The position numbers and the translations under genes were made by a program. Source: Methylobacterium sp. NEAU K (GTDB lineage Bacteria > Pseudomonadota > Alphaproteobacteria > Rhizobiales > Beijerinckiaceae). Taken from it: DNA of 64,000 bases. Of the stretch, positions 60,847 through 64,000 are shown in pieces. Position 1 is the stretch's first letter, and each line of letters starts with the position of its first letter. The notes below the pieces were generated by a model that made no database searches, was not told the DNA's origin, and worked only from the letters and a program-made list of their open reading frames with translations. Where the stretch lies: contig NZ_JAUYZJ010000030.1 of the NCBI RefSeq assembly GCF_030700285.1, forward strand, positions 1 to 64,000. The letters run 5' to 3'.

Positions 60847-61219
60847 CGATGATTCCCTCTATCCGACGGTGGGAGCACGGTTCTATCGTCTGTGCAGCAA
60901 AATCAAGTCGTCGTCGAGGATTTCCTTACACAACGCACACCCCATGAACACGCATATTACTCAAGCCGGCGGTGCAGCTGAAATCGTCCCCCGAGCAAAC
61001 CGGCGGCGTGGAGGCGCAGTTGGACCGCATCCCGGGCACCAGGGCCTCGCGCGTTACGCCTCCGGCAGGGCCCAATCCGGCCGCTTCGTCTAAGGAAATC
61101 GCTGGCCGGTCTCGCGAGCGACCAGAAACACGGCGTTCCCGTCGGATTCCAGCCGCGTGGGATTGTGCGCCGGCCTGCGCCATAACGATTCCGTCAGGGA
61201 CAGATCCGAGGATGAAGGC
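60847..61219. other. Divergent region between mucR-like gene and thioesterase gene
   Basis: This 373-base gap holds the mucR-like promoter (60880-60907) and probably that of the thioesterase. Bases about 60880-60970 are relatively AT-rich. No gene is supported. Confidence 0.45.
60880..60907 (-). promoter_or_regulatory. Candidate promoter of the mucR-like gene
   Basis: On the minus strand CTTGAT (60907-60902) is 16 bases from TAGAAC (60885-60880), giving a short leader of about 27 bases before ATG 60846. The match to alphaproteobacterial housekeeping promoters is moderate. Confidence 0.4.
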
Positions 61220-61633
61220 GTGGACCAACCATCGAAGCAGGGCACCGTCTTCGGAGCCCACATCCCGTTCGTGAACCACTGCGGGATCGAGGCGCTGGAC
61301 GTGCACGAGGGCCGCACCCGGCTGCGCCTCGCCCTGCAGCCGGAGCACGCCAACAACCTCGGCATCGCGCATGGCGGCGTGATCTGCACCCTGCTCGATG
61401 TCGCCCTCGGCACCGCCGCCCGCCTCAAGGCCGGGCGACCTGTGGTGACCCTCGACATGCAGACCCGGTTCCTCGTCCCCGGCAGCGGAGTCCTGACTGC
61501 GGAGGGCCGGGTCACCCGGGCCGGTCGCTCGGTGATCTTCTGCGAGGCCGAGATCCGCGACACGCGGGGTGAACTGGTGGCGAGCGCAACCGGCCTGCTC
61601 AAGCCCGTGAGCGACCGGCCGACGCCGTCTTGA
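61220..61633 (+). CDS. PaaI-family hotdog-fold thioesterase
   Basis: A 137-residue acyl-CoA thioesterase-like protein with a single hotdog fold. NNLGIAHGGVICTLLDVALGT is the HGG motif region that holds the active-site Asp/Glu side, and LDMQTRFLVPGSG forms the second strand set. GTG 61220 is chosen because GAGGATGAAGG lies just upstream. It is a stand-alone gene before hemF; the thioester substrate is unknown. Confidence 0.84.
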   Translation: MDQPSKQGTVFGAHIPFVNHCGIEALDVHEGRTRLRLALQPEHANNLGIAHGGVICTLLDVALGTAARLKAGRPVVTLDMQTRFLVPGSGVLTAEGRVTRAGRSVIFCEAEIRDTRGELVASATGLLKPVSDRPTPS

Positions 61634-61716
61634 GGTGACGGGCGCCGCCGGCCTGTCGAAACCGAATTGACGTCCGCGAATTGACGCCCACTCTGCTCGG
61701 TGGGAAAGCCTATCGC

Positions 61717-62649
61717 ATGACGATGCCGGACGACGCCCGCGCTGCCCTGATGGCCCCCTTGTCCGAGGCCGACGTGGCCTCCATGAAATCCGAGGCCGCG
61801 GCGTGGTTCGCGACCCTGCGGGACCGCATCCTGGCGGCCTTCGAAGCTTTGGAGGCCGAGGCCGAGGGGCCGTTCCACCCGGATGCCCCGAAGCAGCCCG
61901 GGACCTTCGAGAGGACGCCGTGGAACCGCACCGACCATACCGGTCAGCCCGGCGGCGGTGGCGTCATGGCGATGCTGAAGGGCCGGGTGTTCGAGAAGGC
62001 CGGTGTGCACATCTCGACCGTCCACGGCGAGTTCGCCCCCGAGTTCCGCGCGCAGATGCCCGGGGCCGCCGAGGACCCGCGCTTCTTCGCCACGGGCATC
62101 TCGCTGATCGCCCATCCCTGGAACCCGCACGCGCCGACGGTGCACATGAACACCCGCTTCGTCGTGACCACGAAGGCGTGGTTCGGCGGCGGCGCCGATC
62201 TCACCCCGGTACTGGAGCGGCGGCGCAACCAGGACGACCCGGACAGCCGCCACTTTCACGCCTGCCTGAAGCGCGCCTGCGAGGCCCACGGCATCGACCA
62301 TGCTCGCTATAAGGCGTGGTGCGACGAATACTTCCATCTCAAGCACCGGGATGAGCCCCGCGGCATCGGCGGAATCTTCTACGACTACCACTGGAGCGGC
62401 GAGCCGCAGGCCGATCTCGCCTTCACCCGTGAGGTGGGGCAGGCGTTCCTGGAGGCGTATCCGCGGATCGTCCGCGACAATGTCGGGACGGTCTGGACCG
62501 AGGCGGACCGTGTCGAGCAGCAGGTCCGGCGCGGGCGCTACGTCGAGTTCAACCTGCTCTACGACCGGGGTACGATCTTCGGTCTGAAGACAGGCGGCAA
62601 CGTCGCCTCGATCCTGTCTTCGCTGCCGCCCACCGTGCGCTGGCCGTGA
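61717..62649 (+). CDS. hemF: Oxygen-dependent coproporphyrinogen III oxidase
   Basis: A 310-residue enzyme that decarboxylates coproporphyrinogen III to protoporphyrinogen IX using oxygen, in haem and chlorophyll synthesis. It has GGGGVMAMLKGRVFEKAG, HMNTRFVVTTKAWFGGGADL, FYDYHWSG and YVEFNLLYDRGTIFGLKTGG, all strong HemF signatures. ATG 61717 is the first in-frame ATG; 61723 is an alternative. The stop overlaps the helicase start (GTGA at 62646-62649). Confidence 0.95.
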   Translation: MTMPDDARAALMAPLSEADVASMKSEAAAWFATLRDRILAAFEALEAEAEGPFHPDAPKQPGTFERTPWNRTDHTGQPGGGGVMAMLKGRVFEKAGVHISTVHGEFAPEFRAQMPGAAEDPRFFATGISLIAHPWNPHAPTVHMNTRFVVTTKAWFGGGADLTPVLERRRNQDDPDSRHFHACLKRACEAHGIDHARYKAWCDEYFHLKHRDEPRGIGGIFYDYHWSGEPQADLAFTREVGQAFLEAYPRIVRDNVGTVWTEADRVEQQVRRGRYVEFNLLYDRGTIFGLKTGGNVASILSSLPPTVRWP

Positions 62650-63764
62650 GCGCGGGGCTGCCCGCCGCCTACGCGCCGCAGCAGGACGCAGCGCTGAAGG
62701 CCATCGCCGCCTGGCGTCGGGACGGCGGAAGCCAGGTGTTCCGGCTCTTCGGCTATGCGGGTACCGGCAAGACCACGCTCGCCCGCCGGATCGCCGAGGA
62801 TGTCGACGGCACGGTGGTCTACGGGGCGTTCACCGGCAAGGCGGCTTCGGTGATGCGCCAGAAGGGCTGCTACGACGCCGCCACGATCCACTCGCTGATC
62901 TACCGCACCAAGGAGGCTGAGGAGGGCGGCCCGACCTTCACGCTGAACCGCTCCGGTCCGGCCGCCAAGGCGGACCTGATCATCATCGACGAATGCTCGA
63001 TGGTCGATGCCGATCTCGGCAACGATCTCCTGTCCTTCGAGCGTCCGGTCCTGGTGCTGGGCGACCCGGCCCAGTTGCCGCCCGTTCGCGGCGGCGGCTT
63101 CTTCACCGAGGCCGAGCCCGACGTGATGCTCACCGAGGTCCACCGGCAGGCCAAGGACGACCCGATCGTCCGTATGGCGATGACCGTGCGCGAGGGCGGC
63201 CGGCTGGAACCCGGCACTTACGGGCAGAGCCGGGTTGTGTCCCGGCGTACCCTGGACCCGGCCGAGGTGCTCGAATGCGACCAGGTCCTGGTCGGCCTCA
63301 ACAAGACCCGCCGCCTCTATAACGGCCGGCTCCGGGAGCTTGCCGGCCACACCGACCCGATGCCGGCGATCGGCGAGAAGCTGGTCTGCCTCCGGAATGA
63401 CCGGGTGAAGGGCCTGCTCAACGGCTCGACCTGGACGGTCCAGGCGCTGCGCGCTCCGCCGCGCCCCGACCTTGTTCGCCTGGACGTGGTGCCCGAGGAC
63501 GACCCGGCGCTGCGCCGCCGGCCCACCGACATCAAGGTGCTGCGCGCGATGATCACCGGGACGGACGAGGAGATCCCGCTGTTCCTGCGCCGCGAAACCG
63601 ACGAGTTCACCTACGGCTACGCACTCACCGTTCACAAGGCGCAAGGCTCGCAATGGGACCGGGTGACCCTGTTCGACGAATCCTACGCCTTCCGCGAGCA
63701 CCGTGCCCGCTGGCTGTATACCGGCCTGACCCGCGCCGCGCAGGCGATCACCATCGTGATGTGA
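62646..63764 (+). CDS. RecD-like superfamily 1 DNA helicase
   Basis: A 372-residue ATPase of the RecD/Dda branch. Walker A is FGYAGTGKTTLARRI (about residue 37), Walker B LIIIDECSMVDAD, motif III VLGDPAQLPPVRGGG, and motif VI-like HKAQGSQWDRV with RWLYTGLTRAAQ. It is short, lacking the N-terminal domain of RecD2, so it is a stand-alone helicase core. GTG 62646 overlaps the hemF stop by four bases, so translation may be coupled, although the functions are unrelated. Confidence 0.85.
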   Translation: MSAGLPAAYAPQQDAALKAIAAWRRDGGSQVFRLFGYAGTGKTTLARRIAEDVDGTVVYGAFTGKAASVMRQKGCYDAATIHSLIYRTKEAEEGGPTFTLNRSGPAAKADLIIIDECSMVDADLGNDLLSFERPVLVLGDPAQLPPVRGGGFFTEAEPDVMLTEVHRQAKDDPIVRMAMTVREGGRLEPGTYGQSRVVSRRTLDPAEVLECDQVLVGLNKTRRLYNGRLRELAGHTDPMPAIGEKLVCLRNDRVKGLLNGSTWTVQALRAPPRPDLVRLDVVPEDDPALRRRPTDIKVLRAMITGTDEEIPLFLRRETDEFTYGYALTVHKAQGSQWDRVTLFDESYAFREHRARWLYTGLTRAAQAITIVM

Positions 63765-63843
63765 TCCAAACCGGGTGTGACGCTCGCTTGTGAAGCCCGA
63801 TCGCGCGTGCTAGGCACCGCGCGGCATCTAGATGTCGCTTCGC

Positions 63844-63933
63844 GGAGAGGTGGCAGAGCGGTTGAATGCACCGCACTCGAAATGCGGCATGCCTGCAAGG
63901 GCATCGGGGGTTCGAATCCCTCCCTCTCCGCCA
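63844..63933 (+). tRNA. tRNA-Ser (anticodon CGA)
   Basis: The acceptor stem GGAGAGG (63844-63850) pairs with CCTCTCC (63923-63929), followed by discriminator G and encoded CCA. The anticodon stem CCGCA/TGCGG holds the loop with CGA at 63878-63880. A long variable arm (about 63887-63903) marks a class II serine tRNA, and GGTTCGAATCC is the T-loop. It reads UCG codons. The opposite-strand open frame is an artefact. Confidence 0.97.
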
Positions 63934-64000
63934 TTCTTTCCCAAAGCCCTTGATTCAGAAGAAGTTCAAGCATCTCAGATGCTCGCGGCCGTCGCGGTGG

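Noticed and set aside
63683..63973. Minus-strand open frame covering the tRNA-Ser gene
   Set aside because: It is the well-known antisense artefact of a class II serine tRNA; the tRNA fold explains the sequence.
63844..64000. Integration site of a mobile element at the tRNA-Ser 3' end
   Set aside because: Only 67 bases follow the tRNA and no integrase or repeated tRNA end is visible.
1..64000. CRISPR arrays, insertion sequences or prophage genes
   Set aside because: No repeat-spacer pattern, transposase or phage structural gene was recognised anywhere in the window.

Overview
The window reads as chromosomal DNA of a Methylobacterium-like alphaproteobacterium. This is inferred from the very high GC content, a MucR-type regulator, an RNase E with a large acidic insert, DUF3606, DUF2934, DUF2336 and DUF1491 proteins, a PAS_5-type protein and an alphaproteobacterial-style ornithine decarboxylase leader. 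No insertion sequence, prophage or CRISPR array was seen. The only RNA gene is a serine tRNA (CGA) near the right end.

Positions 1-25183 are a large surface-polysaccharide locus. It opens with a truncated UDP-glucose dehydrogenase and a LuxR-type regulator with a degenerate receiver domain. A minus-strand operon follows: an OPX outer-membrane export protein, a Wzz/BY-kinase fusion and a glycosyltransferase. Divergent from it is a tightly coupled seven-gene plus-strand operon for nucleotide-sugar synthesis: hexapeptide acyltransferase, Gfo/Idh/MocA dehydrogenase, DegT aminotransferase, NAD-dependent epimerase/dehydratase, second DegT aminotransferase, NodB-type deacetylase and GT2. Next come a minus-strand ABC exporter (Wzm/Wzt type) with a large glycosyltransferase, then a GT2, gpmI, a Wzx-type flippase and a BcsL/CelD-like acyltransferase. 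Together they suggest an acylated amino-sugar-containing polysaccharide. No polymerase (Wzy) is visible.

Positions 25100-38800 hold housekeeping and envelope genes: trmL, a PRC-barrel protein, a SCO1-like copper chaperone, a tandem PilZ protein, a PAS protein, a rhomboid protease, a CBS protein, PhoD, a patatin-like protein, hisI, folE, an IscU-like scaffold, yidD, two very small overlapping genes (DUF3606 and DUF2934) and a soluble chemoreceptor.

Positions 38900-52900 hold rne, glcF and glcE (without an adjacent glcD), another flippase, several GNAT acetyltransferases, an ornithine decarboxylase with a promoter and long leader resembling the speF element, and a DgcN-DgcA pair for D-glutamate conversion.

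Positions 53000-64000 hold DUF1491, a peptidoglycan-binding protein, a membrane histidine kinase with PAS domain, a DUF2336 protein, small hypothetical proteins, a zinc-ligand-less MucR homologue, a PaaI-type thioesterase, hemF, a RecD-like helicase and tRNA-Ser. Many adjacent genes overlap by 1-4 bases, indicating translational coupling.
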